Below are positions 52,067 to 61,521 of a stretch of 64,000 nucleotides of DNA, in pieces; the stretch's first letter is position 1; each line of letters begins with the position of its first letter. The stretch lies in assembly GCF_044803115.1 (NCBI RefSeq), contig NZ_CP085224.1, positions 2,604,001 through 2,668,000 of the forward strand, given 5' to 3'. A model generated the notes under the pieces. It was not told the origin of the DNA, did no database searches, and saw only the letters and a list, made by a program, of their open reading frames with translations. A program made the translations under genes and the position numbers. The DNA comes from Caenispirillum salinarum_A. GTDB lineage: Bacteria > Pseudomonadota > Alphaproteobacteria > Rhodospirillales > Rhodospirillaceae.

Positions 52067-54433
52067 ATGGCCATCCTCCGCCGCCTGCGCCTGCACCACT
52101 GGATCACCGCCCTGCTGCTCGTGCTTCTGTCGCTGGTCATCCTGGCGATGCTGGGGGCGTGGCTGCTGCTGCACGGCAACCTGCCGCGCACGGCGGGCCG
52201 GCTTGACCTGCCGGTCCTGGACGCGCCGGTGGAGGTGGCACGCGATGCCCACGGCATTCCCACCATCCGCGCCGAGAACACGCGCGACGCCTATCTGGCG
52301 CTGGGCTTTGTCCACGCCCAGGACCGCTTCCAGCAGATGGAGTTCATGCGCCGCCTGGGCGAGGGCCGTCTGGCGGAGGTGATCGGCGAGGGCGCGGTCG
52401 GCACGGACCGCTGGAGCCGCACCCTCGGCCTGCACCGCCGCGCGCAGCAGAGCTACCGCGCCCTGGGCGACGAGGCCCGGGCGGCGCTTGACGCCTACGC
52501 CGCCGGGGTGAACGCTTGGCTGCGGCGCCGCGACTCGTGGCTGCCGCCGCCGCTGACGCTGCTCGACGTCCGGCCCGAGCCATGGACGCCGGCCGACAGC
52601 CTCGTTTGGCAGCGCCTCATGGCCTTCCGCCTGGCCGGCAACTGGCAGGACGAGGCCGCCAGGGCGCGCATGATCGGCGCCGGCCTGCCGCCGGAGCGGG
52701 TCGCCGAGCTGTGGCACGAGACCCAGGGCGTGGCCGTTTCCGAACCCGTCACCATGCCCCAGCCGGTGCGCGAAGCCGCGCTACCGCCGCCGCCCCCGGC
52801 CGAACTGGCGGCGACGCTGGCCTCGAATGCCTGGACCGTGGCGCCGGCACGCTCGGCCACGGGCGGGGCGCTGCTCGCCAACGACCCGCACCTGGGCTAC
52901 CAGACGCCCATCCTGTGGTATCTGGCGCGGCTGGAGACCCCGCAATGGCAGGTTTCCGGCGCCACCGTGCCCGGCGTGCCCTTCCACCTGATCGGCCACA
53001 ACGGCCGCATCGGCTGGGGCATCACCACCACCCACGCCGACACCAAGGATCTGTTCGTCGAAACGGTCACCGGCGACGGCACGACCTATCTGGCACCCGA
53101 CGGCCCCCGCCCCTTCGAGACGCGGGAAGAGGTGATCGAGGTGCGCGGTGGGGAGCCGGTGACACTGACGGTGCGCGAAACCCGCCACGGCCCGGTCGTC
53201 ACCGACCTGCGCGGCATGGCTGGAGTCGCCGACGGGACAGAAGTCCTTGCGCTCGCGGCCACCGGCCTGATGGACGGCGACCGCACGGCCGAGGCCATCA
53301 TGCGCCTCAACCGCGCCGGCAACCGGGCAGAGTTCCTGAAGGCCATGCGCCTGTTCCACGCCCCCATGCAGAACGTCTTCTTCGCCACCACCGACGGCGA
53401 CACGGGCTTCATCAGCGCCGGCCGCGTGCCCGTGCGCAAGGCGGGCGACGGCCGGGTGCCGGTGCCCGGCGCCGACGGCTCCCATGACTGGACGGGCTTT
53501 GTGACCTTCGAGGACCTGCCGCAGGCCTTCGCCCCGGCCTCCGGCACGCTGCTGAATGCCAACAACCGGGTGGTCGGCGACGACTACCCCCACCTCATCA
53601 CCGCCCACTGGCCGCCGCCCTGGCGGGCCTTGCGCGGCGAGGCCCTGCTGGCCGGGCGCGATGCGCACACGGTCGACGACATGATCGCCATGCAGCACGA
53701 CATGCGCTCCACCATGGCGGAAACGCTGGTGCCGGTGCTGCTCGGCGCCCTGCCCGCCTCGCCCGACACCGTGGAGGCGCGGCGGCTTCTCGAAGCCTGG
53801 GACGGCACCATGGACCCCGACCGGCCAGAGCCGCTGATCCTGTCGGCATGGCTGCCCCGGATCGAAAAGGCCCTGACGGCGGATGAACTGGGCGACCGCG
53901 CCGGGGACTGGCGGGAGAACGGCGAGCGCTTCATCGCCGCCGTCCTGTCGTCGCGGGACACCTGGTGGTGCGACCGGAAAGACACTGATGTATCAGAGTC
54001 TTGTGGCGACATCCTCGACCGCTCGCTTAACAACGCCCTGGCTGACCTTCGCGACCGTCACGGCGAGAACATGAATGACTGGCGGTGGGGCGAGGTCCAC
54101 GAGGCGGCGCTGGACAACCGGCTGTACGGACGCATCCCGCTCATCGGCGGCTGGTTCAACCTCCGCCCCGAAATGGGCGGCGGAAACCACACGCTGCTGC
54201 GGGCCGGCTACTGGAACGGCGGCGAGAACGGCCGATTCGACGCAGTGCACGGTGCCGGGCTGCGCATGGTGCTCGACATGGCCGATCCCGGGGCGTCGCG
54301 CTTCATCATCGCGACCGGCCAGTCGGAAAACCCGCTTTCCGATCATTATGCCGACCAGATGCCGCTTTGGTCGCGGGGTGCGACACTGAGGCTGGACGGC
54401 GAGCCGGCTTCCGTGCTTCGCTTGGAGCCATGA
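52067..54433 (+). CDS. Penicillin acylase-family amidohydrolase, membrane anchored
   Basis: The 788-residue Ntn hydrolase has an N-terminal helix (about 12-35) and a short alpha part starting VEVARDAHGIPTIRAENTRDAY. The predicted autocleavage site is before Ser253 (LASNAWTV), the nucleophile of the beta chain. Conserved NDPHLGYQTP and GHNGRIGWGITTT follow. Family members cleave cyclic-lipopeptide, beta-lactam or acyl-homoserine-lactone amides. A Cys pair near 630-645 may form a disulfide in the periplasm. ATG 52067 has GGGAAAGG upstream. The stop overlaps the next ATG. Confidence 0.9.
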   Translation: MAILRRLRLHHWITALLLVLLSLVILAMLGAWLLLHGNLPRTAGRLDLPVLDAPVEVARDAHGIPTIRAENTRDAYLALGFVHAQDRFQQMEFMRRLGEGRLAEVIGEGAVGTDRWSRTLGLHRRAQQSYRALGDEARAALDAYAAGVNAWLRRRDSWLPPPLTLLDVRPEPWTPADSLVWQRLMAFRLAGNWQDEAARARMIGAGLPPERVAELWHETQGVAVSEPVTMPQPVREAALPPPPPAELAATLASNAWTVAPARSATGGALLANDPHLGYQTPILWYLARLETPQWQVSGATVPGVPFHLIGHNGRIGWGITTTHADTKDLFVETVTGDGTTYLAPDGPRPFETREEVIEVRGGEPVTLTVRETRHGPVVTDLRGMAGVADGTEVLALAATGLMDGDRTAEAIMRLNRAGNRAEFLKAMRLFHAPMQNVFFATTDGDTGFISAGRVPVRKAGDGRVPVPGADGSHDWTGFVTFEDLPQAFAPASGTLLNANNRVVGDDYPHLITAHWPPPWRALRGEALLAGRDAHTVDDMIAMQHDMRSTMAETLVPVLLGALPASPDTVEARRLLEAWDGTMDPDRPEPLILSAWLPRIEKALTADELGDRAGDWRENGERFIAAVLSSRDTWWCDRKDTDVSESCGDILDRSLNNALADLRDRHGENMNDWRWGEVHEAALDNRLYGRIPLIGGWFNLRPEMGGGNHTLLRAGYWNGGENGRFDAVHGAGLRMVLDMADPGASRFIIATGQSENPLSDHYADQMPLWSRGATLRLDGEPASVLRLEP

Positions 54434-55737
54434 CCGCGAAAAAGACCCCAGACCCCGCTCAGGCTCCCGACCCCTCGGAGCTTCCCGACGCCGTTCGCGT
54501 GCCCGTCGCCGCCGCAGACGTGACTCTCGACGACATCCGCGCCGCTGCCCGGCAATTGGCCGGCACCGTCGTACGGACGCCCATGGTCGACTGTATGTCG
54601 TTGTCGCGCCTGTTCAAGAGCGACCTGGTGCTCAAGCTCGAGAACACCCAGGTCACCGGTTCTTTCAAGGCGCGCGGCGCGCTCATCAAGATTCTGACCC
54701 TGCCCGAGGAGCAGCGCCGGCGTGGCGTCGTCGCCATGTCGGCGGGCAATCACGCCCAGGGTGTGTCCTACCACGCCGGCCGCCTTGGCATTCCGGCAAC
54801 CATCGTCATGCCCGAGGGCACGCCCTTCACCAAGGTGCGCCTGACCGAGCAGTGGGGCGCGAAGGTTGAACTGGTGGGGGAGACCCTGGAGGCTTCGCGC
54901 GAGCACGCCGACCGCTTGGCCGCCGAACACGGCCTGGCCTTCGTCCACCCCTACGACGATCCCGCCATCGTCGCCGGACAGGGCACGGTCGGGCTGGAGA
55001 TGATGGAGGACCGGCCGGAGGTCGACGACATCATCGTGCCCATCGGCGGCGGCGGGCTCATGTCCGGCGTGGCGACGGCGGTCAAGGCGCTCAACCCAAG
55101 CGTCCGCATCATCGGCGTGCAGGTGGCGGCCTATGCGGGCTATGCCATGCATCGCATGGGCGGCATGCCGCCGGCAGGAGGGCAGACGCTGGCCGAAGGC
55201 ATCGCCGTGAAGAGCCCAGGCGGTTTCACCACGCCCATCCTCGACCGTCTGGTGGACGAGTTGGTGGTGGTCGACGAGCCGGCCCTGGAACGGGCGGTCC
55301 AGTTGCTCATGGAGGAGCAGCACGTGGTGGCCGAGGGGGCCGGCGCCGCGCCGCTGGCCGCGGTCATCTCCCGCCCCGACATGTTCGAGGGCCGGCGGGC
55401 CGCGCTGACCATCTGCGGCGGCAATATCGACAGCCAGTTGCTGGCGTCGATCCTGCTGCGCGGCATGGCGCGGGCGGGTCGCATGGTCAAGCTGCGGGTG
55501 GAAATTCCCGACCGGCCGAGCGTGCTGTCAAAGGTGGCCGCAATCATCGGCCAGGGCGGCGGCAACATTATCGAGATCTACCACCACCGCTTGTTCCTGG
55601 ACGTGCCGCTCAAGCGCACCGACGTCGACGCCGTCATCGAGGCCACTGACGCCCCCCATGTCCACCGCATCATCGAGGCGCTGAACGCCGCCGGCTTCCG
55701 CACCCGGCTGCTCAGCACCATGGGCCAGGAAAGCTGA
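54430..55737 (+). CDS. ilvA: Threonine ammonia-lyase with ACT domain
   Basis: The 435-residue PLP enzyme has the PLP Lys in VTGSFKARGA near 76, AMSAGNHAQGVSYHAG near 100, the phosphate-binding GGGGLMSG near 203 and a single C-terminal ACT domain (about 355-432, VEIPDRPSVLSKVAAII). It deaminates threonine to 2-oxobutanoate. One short ACT unit is the TdcB/short-IlvA type, so biosynthetic or catabolic use is unclear. The N-terminal 25 residues are a Pro-rich extension. It is translationally coupled to the acylase gene (ATGA). Confidence 0.92.
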   Translation: MTAKKTPDPAQAPDPSELPDAVRVPVAAADVTLDDIRAAARQLAGTVVRTPMVDCMSLSRLFKSDLVLKLENTQVTGSFKARGALIKILTLPEEQRRRGVVAMSAGNHAQGVSYHAGRLGIPATIVMPEGTPFTKVRLTEQWGAKVELVGETLEASREHADRLAAEHGLAFVHPYDDPAIVAGQGTVGLEMMEDRPEVDDIIVPIGGGGLMSGVATAVKALNPSVRIIGVQVAAYAGYAMHRMGGMPPAGGQTLAEGIAVKSPGGFTTPILDRLVDELVVVDEPALERAVQLLMEEQHVVAEGAGAAPLAAVISRPDMFEGRRAALTICGGNIDSQLLASILLRGMARAGRMVKLRVEIPDRPSVLSKVAAIIGQGGGNIIEIYHHRLFLDVPLKRTDVDAVIEATDAPHVHRIIEALNAAGFRTRLLSTMGQES

Positions 55738-55775
55738 GGCGCCCACAGAGCGCCGTCCTGCTCCGACAGGTGAAC

Positions 55776-55810
55776 GGCCGGCCCCGCGGAAGCGGGCGCC
55801 GGCCGATTTC
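55776..55810 (+). terminator. Imperfect terminator hairpin after threonine deaminase
   Basis: CGGCCGGC-CCCGC and GCGGG-CGCCGGCCG form a bulged stem around GGAA, followed by ATTTC. It separates convergent genes. Confidence 0.6.
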
Positions 55811-55845
55811 TTTGCGACCTTAACGGAACCTTAGGTGGGAAGGCG

Positions 55846-56322
55846 TCAGGAATCGACGGTCGCGTAGGCGCCGCGGAAGTACACCAACGGCTGCCCGCCC
55901 GCCTGACAGTCCACACGCTCAACCTTGCCGATGAAAATCAAATGGTCGCCACCCTCGGCCACACTTTCAACCACGCAGTCCAGCACGGCCAGGGAGTCGG
56001 GCAGCACCGGCGCGCCCGTGGCGCCCGACGTGGCGGCCAGGCCTTCGAACTTGTCGTCGCGGCGGCTGGCGAAGCGGATGGAGACCTCGCGCTGGTCCTC
56101 GCGCAGCACGTTGACGCTGAATCCGCCCTCGCGGAAGGCGTCAATGTTGCGCGTGTTGCGGTCCAGGCAGAACAGCACAAGCGGCGGATGCAGCGACAGC
56201 GACGTGAACGAACTGACGGTCACGCCGACCGGTCGCCCCGCTGCGTCGGTTGTCGTCACGACGGCCACGCCGCTGGGAAAGCAGCCAAGCGCCTTGCGAA
56301 AGGAACGTTCGTCGATGCTCAT
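55846..56322 (-). CDS. Flavin reductase-like FMN-binding protein
   Basis: The 158-residue protein has FRKALGCFPSGVAVVTTTDAAGRPVGVTVSSFTSLSLHPPLVLFCL near the N-terminus and GGFSVNVL near 67, which define the flavin reductase/NTA monooxygenase component B family. It gives reduced FMN to a partner oxygenase, none of which is nearby. It stands alone on the minus strand between ilvA and motA. Confidence 0.9.
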   Translation of the reverse strand: MSIDERSFRKALGCFPSGVAVVTTTDAAGRPVGVTVSSFTSLSLHPPLVLFCLDRNTRNIDAFREGGFSVNVLREDQREVSIRFASRRDDKFEGLAATSGATGAPVLPDSLAVLDCVVESVAEGGDHLIFIGKVERVDCQAGGQPLVYFRGAYATVDS

Positions 56323-56477
56323 GAAGCGCCTTCCCTTGAGACCTGTCTACGGCGGCCGGCCCAGGGCCCGGCGGCCCGCCGGCGGGATGGACCTAGCATG
56401 ATTGCGCAACCCGCGCAAAGGTGAGATTTCCCTACACCTTTGGCGGATGACGCTTCCCTTTCGATACCCCCCGTCGC

Positions 56478-56536
56478 TATAATCCCCGCCGCGCATCGGG
56501 TCCTTCGGTCAAAAGACTGTAAGAAAAAGCTTTTTC
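56478..56536 (+). promoter_or_regulatory. Putative motA promoter and leader palindrome
   Basis: A consensus TATAAT at 56478-56483 has only a weak -35 (TTCCCT) upstream. The leader contains the perfect palindrome GAAAAAGCTTTTTC (56523-56536), about 58 bp before the motA ATG, a possible regulator site or RNA hairpin. Confidence 0.45.
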
Positions 56537-56594
56537 GTCGCGGTCGCGATGCGGGCAGAAGCCTTGAAGATGTGAACGTCGCCAGGACACCAGA

Positions 56595-57455
56595 ATGCTT
56601 ATCATCATCGGCACGATCATCGTCACCGTCAGCGTGCTTGGCGGCTATGCCATGCACGGCGGCGACCTGGGCGTTCTGTGGCAGCCGTTCGAGTTCGTTA
56701 TTATCTTCGGCGCGGCCTTCGGCGCCTTCATCATCGGCGCGCCCAAGCCTATCCTGAAGGGTTCGATCAAGGCCATCGGGCCGATGATGAAGGGGCCGAA
56801 GTACAAGAAGGATGACTTCCTCGAGTTGTTGTCCATGCAGTATTCGGTCTTCAAGCTGGCGAAGACCAAGGGCGACCTGGCGCTGGAAAGCCACGTGGAA
56901 AAGCCCGGCGACAGCCCGCTGTTCCAGCGCTTTCCCAAATTTGCGTCCGACCATCACAACCTGGCCTTCCTGTGCGACTACCTGCGACTGTTGACGCTGG
57001 GCACCAACAACGCGCACGAGGTGGAGGCCATTATCGACGCCGAGATCGAGGCGCACCACCACCACAACCACTCCATCTCGTCGAGCGTCATCACCATGGC
57101 CGACGGCATGCCGGCCCTGGGTATCGTCGCCGCCGTTCTCGGCGTCATCAACACCATGGGCTCGATCACCGAGCCGCCGGAGGTGCTTGGCAAGCTCATC
57201 GGCGCGGCGCTGGTGGGCACCTTCTCGGGCGTGCTGTTCTCCTACGGCTTCTTCGCGCCCTATGGCCGCGCCATGGAAGCGGTGTTCGAGAACGAGACGC
57301 TGTACCTGAACTGCATGAAGGCGGGCCTGCTGGCCCACATGCAGGGCTACGCGCCGCAGGTCTCCATCGAGTTCGCCCGAAAGATCCTGCCCGACCACCT
57401 GCGTCCCAGCTTCCAGGAGCTGGAAGAGACCGTCACCAACCTGCCCAGCGAGTAA
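56595..57455 (+). CDS. motA: Flagellar motor stator protein MotA
   Basis: The 286-residue protein has four helices (1-20, 34-54, about 168-190, 201-222), the charged cytoplasmic loop between helices 2 and 3, and the ADGMPALGIVAAVLGVINTMG and GAALVGTFSGVLFSYGF patterns. With MotB it forms the proton channel driving flagellar rotation. motB follows after 44 bp. Confidence 0.97.
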   Translation: MLIIIGTIIVTVSVLGGYAMHGGDLGVLWQPFEFVIIFGAAFGAFIIGAPKPILKGSIKAIGPMMKGPKYKKDDFLELLSMQYSVFKLAKTKGDLALESHVEKPGDSPLFQRFPKFASDHHNLAFLCDYLRLLTLGTNNAHEVEAIIDAEIEAHHHHNHSISSSVITMADGMPALGIVAAVLGVINTMGSITEPPEVLGKLIGAALVGTFSGVLFSYGFFAPYGRAMEAVFENETLYLNCMKAGLLAHMQGYAPQVSIEFARKILPDHLRPSFQELEETVTNLPSE

Positions 57456-57499
57456 TCCAGCAACCGGCCGCCCGGCCGGTGAAAGGTTGAGAGGCCGCC

Positions 57500-58474
57500 A
57501 TGGCGGAACAGAACGTCACGATCATCAAACGGGTCAAGAAGGGCGGCGCCGCGCACCACGGCGGCGCCTGGAAGGTGGCCTACGCCGACTTCGTGACCGC
57601 CATGATGGCGTTCTTCCTGCTGCTGTGGCTGCTCAACGCGGTGACCGAGGAGCAGCTTCAGGGCATTTCCAACTATTTCAATCCGGCAACCGTGTCGCAG
57701 AACCCGTCGGGCGCCGGCGGCATGCTGGGCGGCCAGGTCATCGGCGAGGGTGCGAGCCAGAGCAACACCGGCTCGCCCATCGAACTCACCCTGCCGCCGC
57801 CGACCATCGGACAGGGCGGCGAGGACTTCACCGACCCCGAGGAAGGGCTGACCGAGCAGGACGTGGACGACACCGCCTCGGGCCGCCGCGGCACCGACAT
57901 GGACGCCGAGGCCGAGCGCGAGGCCGAGCGGCTGGAGGCCCAGGCCGATCGGGTCGCCGACGAACTGCGCGCCGCCATGCAGTCGGTGCCCAGCCTGGCG
58001 AAGCTGGCGCCCAACCTCATGGTCGACCAGACGCCCGAGGGCCTGCGCATCCAAATCGTCGACAACGAGGGCAACAGCATGTACCCGGCCGGTAGCGCCG
58101 CCATGTTCCCGCAGACGCGGCAGCTGCTGACGCTTGTCGCGGGACTCATCCGGGAGGTGCCGCAGCAGATCGCCATCGACGGCCACACCGACGGCACGCC
58201 GTTCGCCGATGATACCGGGTACGGCAACTGGGAATTGTCGGCCGACCGCGCGCTGGCCGCCCGCCGCGTGCTGCAGGAGGCCGGCATCTCCGACCAGCAG
58301 ATCAACCGCGTGACCGGCAAGGCGTCGTCGGAACTGCTGGTGGAGGGGGACGCGACCAGCCCCCGCAATCGCCGCATCAGCATCACGCTTCTGCGCGACA
58401 AGCCGATCGAGGACGAGGCCGAAGAACAGGAAGGCCCCCGCCGCCTGCCCAGCATCATCCGCGGCACCCCCTGA
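57500..58474 (+). CDS. motB: Flagellar motor stator protein MotB
   Basis: The 324-residue protein has GAWKVAYADFVTAMMAFFLLLWLL near 24 with the proton-carrying Asp in YADF, a linker with plug region, an acidic Ala/Glu-rich stretch (about 115-155) and a C-terminal OmpA-like peptidoglycan-binding domain (IAIDGHTDGTPF near 228, NRRISITLLRD). GAGAGG lies 6 bp before the ATG. The 242 bp after it holds no clear gene. Confidence 0.97.
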   Translation: MAEQNVTIIKRVKKGGAAHHGGAWKVAYADFVTAMMAFFLLLWLLNAVTEEQLQGISNYFNPATVSQNPSGAGGMLGGQVIGEGASQSNTGSPIELTLPPPTIGQGGEDFTDPEEGLTEQDVDDTASGRRGTDMDAEAEREAERLEAQADRVADELRAAMQSVPSLAKLAPNLMVDQTPEGLRIQIVDNEGNSMYPAGSAAMFPQTRQLLTLVAGLIREVPQQIAIDGHTDGTPFADDTGYGNWELSADRALAARRVLQEAGISDQQINRVTGKASSELLVEGDATSPRNRRISITLLRDKPIEDEAEEQEGPRRLPSIIRGTP

Positions 58475-58716
58475 CGCGCCGTCTGCCAACCCCGGATTCC
58501 AAGGGCGGCGCGCATGGATCGTCCGGCGGGCATCCGTCGTTTTTCATCACAGGATGCGCCGACGCGCATTCCCTCCGCGAAGGGGTGGCGAGACGCCGCC
58601 CTTTGCCCCATAGTTGGAGGAAACAGCGCCCCGCGGTGGCTGTGACGGCGGCGCCGGGATCGTCCCGGGCAGCGGCCGCACGTCCCGTCCGGTGATGAAA
58701 GGAGCGGCAGGTCTCC

Positions 58717-59475
58717 ATGGTGATGGAACATCAGACGGTCAAAAGGCCGCAATTCTTCTTCACGACGGCGCCCATGCCCTGCCCCTACCTGCCGGGCCGC
58801 ATGGAACGCAAGATTGTCACCGAGCTGAACCAGCCCGGCGCCGACGCTCTGCACGATGTCCTGTCCCGCGCCGGCTTCCGCCGCAGCCATTCGATCGCCT
58901 ACGCTCCGGCCTGTTCGGGCTGCAACGCCTGCGTGCCGGTGCGAATCGTGGCGGCGGAATTCCGCATGACGCGCAATCAGCGCAAGGTGTGGAACGCCAA
59001 CTGCCACCTGACGGTCAATCCCGCGCCGCCGCGCGCGACAGCCGAGCAGTACGCCCTGTTCTCGCGCTATCAGGCGGAACGGCACACGGGCAGCGACATG
59101 GCGCTGATGGGCTTTTACGACTACCGTTCCATGGTCGACGAAAGCCCCATCGACACGGCGCTGCTGGAATTCCGCGACGACTCGGGCGAGTTGAAGGCCG
59201 TGTGCCTGACCGACCGGATGAGCGACGGCCTGTCCGCCGTCTACAGCTTCTTCGACCCGCGGCTGCACAAGAAGTCCTTGGGCACACACATGATCCTGTG
59301 GCTGGTGGAAGAGGCTCAGCGGCGCGGCCTGCCCTACGTCTACCTGGGCTACTGGATCCGCGAGAGCCGCAAGATGGCCTACAAGATCCGCTTCCAGCCG
59401 CTGGAAGGCTTTACCAGCCAAGGCTGGCGGCGCATCGATGAAACGTTCGAGCCAGAGCGCCCGATCAGCCGTTAG
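58717..59475 (+). CDS. bpt: Aspartate/glutamate leucyltransferase (N-end rule, Bpt)
   Basis: The 252-residue transferase has FFFTTAPMPCPYLPGRMERKI near 13, CSGCNACVPVRI near 66, and the C-terminal YVYLGYWIRESRKMAYKIRFQPLEGF near 207. It adds leucine to proteins with acidic N-termini, marking them for ClpAP. AGGAG is upstream of the ATG. The 242-bp space before it shows no gene or strong promoter. Confidence 0.93.
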   Translation: MVMEHQTVKRPQFFFTTAPMPCPYLPGRMERKIVTELNQPGADALHDVLSRAGFRRSHSIAYAPACSGCNACVPVRIVAAEFRMTRNQRKVWNANCHLTVNPAPPRATAEQYALFSRYQAERHTGSDMALMGFYDYRSMVDESPIDTALLEFRDDSGELKAVCLTDRMSDGLSAVYSFFDPRLHKKSLGTHMILWLVEEAQRRGLPYVYLGYWIRESRKMAYKIRFQPLEGFTSQGWRRIDETFEPERPISR

Positions 59476-59494
59476 CCAAACCCGACTCACGACG

Positions 59495-59522
59495 TTGCAC
59501 ATTCACCGAAATCGCTTATACT
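59495..59522 (+). promoter_or_regulatory. Putative promoter of the TRAP operon
   Basis: TTGCAC (59495-59500) and TATACT (59517-59522) are 16 bp apart, leaving a leader of about 125 nt before dctP. Confidence 0.6.
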
Positions 59523-59653
59523 TCCGCAACTTGATTGCGGAGCAGCCCCCGCGTGTCTTGAACAACGTGCATATGAAAACCATGTGGGCTGAACCGGGAT
59601 TAACCGGATAGTTGCAACAATTGGTTCCGTCTATTCGACGAGAGGAAATGTCC

Positions 59654-60754
59654 ATGAAGCGTCGCGATTTCATCAAGGGTGCCGTTCCGGCCGCTGCCGG
59701 CCTCGCCGCCGCCTCCTCGCTGTCCGCGCCTGCCTACGCCCAGGGCAAGCGCCAGTTGAAGCTGGTGACCACCTGGCCGAAGAACTTCCCCGGTCTGGGC
59801 ACCGGCGCGCAGCGTTATGCCGACCGGATCACCGCCATGACCGACGGCACCCTTGAAGTGAAGCTGCTTGCGGCCGGCGAACTGGTGCCGCCGTTCGAGT
59901 CCTTCGATGCCGTCTCCACCGGCACCGCCGACATGTATCACGGCGCCGAGTACTACTGGCAAGGCAAGAGCCCGGCCTTCAACTTCTTCGCGGCAGTGCC
60001 CTTCGGCCTGACGGCGACGGAAATGAACGCCTGGATCTACCACAGCGGCGGCCAGGAGGTTTGGGACGAGCTGTCGGCCAAGTTCAACATCAAGGCCATG
60101 CCCTGCGGCAACACGGGCGTGCAGATGGGGGGCTGGTTCAACAAGGAAATCAACAGCCTGGACGACTTCAAGGGCCTGACGATGCGCATGCCGGGCCTGG
60201 GCGGCGAGGTGCTGCGCAAGATCGGCGCGACGGCCGTGGCGCTGCCGGGCGGCGAAATCTTCCCGGCCCTGCAGTCGGGCGCCATCGACGCCACCGAATG
60301 GGTCGGCCCCTGGAACGACCTGGCCTTCGGCTTCTACCGCATCGCCAAGTTCTACTACTATCCGGGCTTCCATGAGCCGGGCGCGACCCTGTCCACCGGC
60401 ATCAACCTGGACACCTGGAATGAGCTGACCGAGAGCCAGAAGGCCATCGTCGAGGCCGCCGCCAAGGCCGAGAACACCTACATGCTGGCCGAGTTCAACG
60501 CGCAGAACGGCAACGCCCTGAACACGCTGGTGAACGAGCACAACGTGCAGCTCAAGAAGTTCCCGGACGACGTGCTGAAGGCCATCGGCCAGGCTTCGGG
60601 CGAGGTCATCGCCGACCTTGCTGCCAAGAACGAGGACGTCAAGAAGGTCTACGACAGCTTCATCAAATTCCGTAAGAACGCGATGGAGTGGGCCAGCGTC
60701 TCCGACCAGGCCTACTGGGAAGCCCGTGCGCTGGACTACCCCTACGGCGAATAA
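59654..60754 (+). CDS. dctP: TRAP transporter substrate-binding protein, 2-oxoacid (TakP-like) type
   Basis: The 366-residue protein begins with a twin-arginine leader (KRRDFIKGAVPAAAG, cut after AYA). The mature part has LVTTWPKNFPGLGTGAQRYADRI, MRMPGLGGEVLRKIGATAVALPGGEIFPALQSGAIDATEWVGPWND and FYYYPGFHEPGA. These match the TakP subgroup, whose known members bind pyruvate and other 2-oxoacids, often with a cation. I chose ATG 59654, 9 bp from AGAGGA. A hairpin separates it from dctQ, which allows more binding protein than membrane protein. Confidence 0.9.
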   Translation: MKRRDFIKGAVPAAAGLAAASSLSAPAYAQGKRQLKLVTTWPKNFPGLGTGAQRYADRITAMTDGTLEVKLLAAGELVPPFESFDAVSTGTADMYHGAEYYWQGKSPAFNFFAAVPFGLTATEMNAWIYHSGGQEVWDELSAKFNIKAMPCGNTGVQMGGWFNKEINSLDDFKGLTMRMPGLGGEVLRKIGATAVALPGGEIFPALQSGAIDATEWVGPWNDLAFGFYRIAKFYYYPGFHEPGATLSTGINLDTWNELTESQKAIVEAAAKAENTYMLAEFNAQNGNALNTLVNEHNVQLKKFPDDVLKAIGQASGEVIADLAAKNEDVKKVYDSFIKFRKNAMEWASVSDQAYWEARALDYPYGE

Positions 60755-60790
60755 GGCGCACGCGGCGGAGGCATAGGCCTCTCGCCGCCA

Positions 60791-60831
60791 GGGCCTGCGC
60801 TTCCAGAAGGAGGCGCAGGCCCCGCCTTTTT
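60791..60831 (+). terminator. Attenuator-like terminator between dctP and dctQ
   Basis: GGGCCTGCGC pairs perfectly with GCGCAGGCCC around 12 nt, followed by CGCCTTTTT. It lies inside the operon, so partial read-through is expected. Confidence 0.8.
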
Positions 60832-60965
60832 CGCGGCACGGGCGCCCAACGCATCATGACCGCCTTGGCGTCGGCGGCCCGAGCCGCGCATACTGCCCAC
60901 GCTCCCGCTCCCGACATTCCACCGCCGGACGCTCCCGGCCCTCCAGCCCTCCGAGAGACGCAATC

Positions 60966-61520
60966 GTGCAGGCACTACACTCACTGGCGCGGGGTATCGA
61001 CCGCACCAACGACCTGATCGGCCGCGCCGTGGCGTGGCTGACGCTCGCCATGGTCATCATCCAGTTCGTCGTCGTCGTCCTTCGCTACGTCTTCGGCCTC
61101 GGCTTCATCTGGATGCAGGAAAGCATCCTGTACATGCACGGCATCGTGTTCCTGGTCGGCGCCGGCTATACGCTGCTGAAGGAGGGCCACGTGCGCGTGG
61201 ACATCTTCTACCGCGAGGCGCGGCCGGCCCGTAAGGCGCTGGTGGACCTGCTGGGCGTCATCTTCCTGCTGGTGCCGTTCTGCGCGCTGGTGTGGACGGT
61301 CGCCCTGCCCTACGTGATGAATTCCTGGGCCGTTCTGGAAGGCTCCAAGGAGACCAGCGGCATCCAGGGCGTCTACCTGCTGAAGACCTCCATCCTGGCA
61401 TTCACGGTTCTGGTCGGCCTGCAGGGCCTGGCGATCGCGCTGAAGTCCATCCTGGTGTTGAATGGGGTGCTGGAGGACAACGGCGACACCACCGGCACCG
61501 AACGCGGGGGAGCGCACTGA
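60966..61520 (+). CDS. dctQ: TRAP transporter small membrane subunit DctQ
   Basis: The 184-residue protein has four helices, the conserved VVVLRYVFGLGFIWMQESILYMHGIVFLVGAGYTLLKEGHVRVDIFY stretch (about 35-83) and a soluble polar tail. The GTG start follows GAGAG. dctM starts 1 bp after its stop. Confidence 0.9.
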   Translation: MQALHSLARGIDRTNDLIGRAVAWLTLAMVIIQFVVVVLRYVFGLGFIWMQESILYMHGIVFLVGAGYTLLKEGHVRVDIFYREARPARKALVDLLGVIFLLVPFCALVWTVALPYVMNSWAVLEGSKETSGIQGVYLLKTSILAFTVLVGLQGLAIALKSILVLNGVLEDNGDTTGTERGGAH

Positions 61521-61521
61521 T

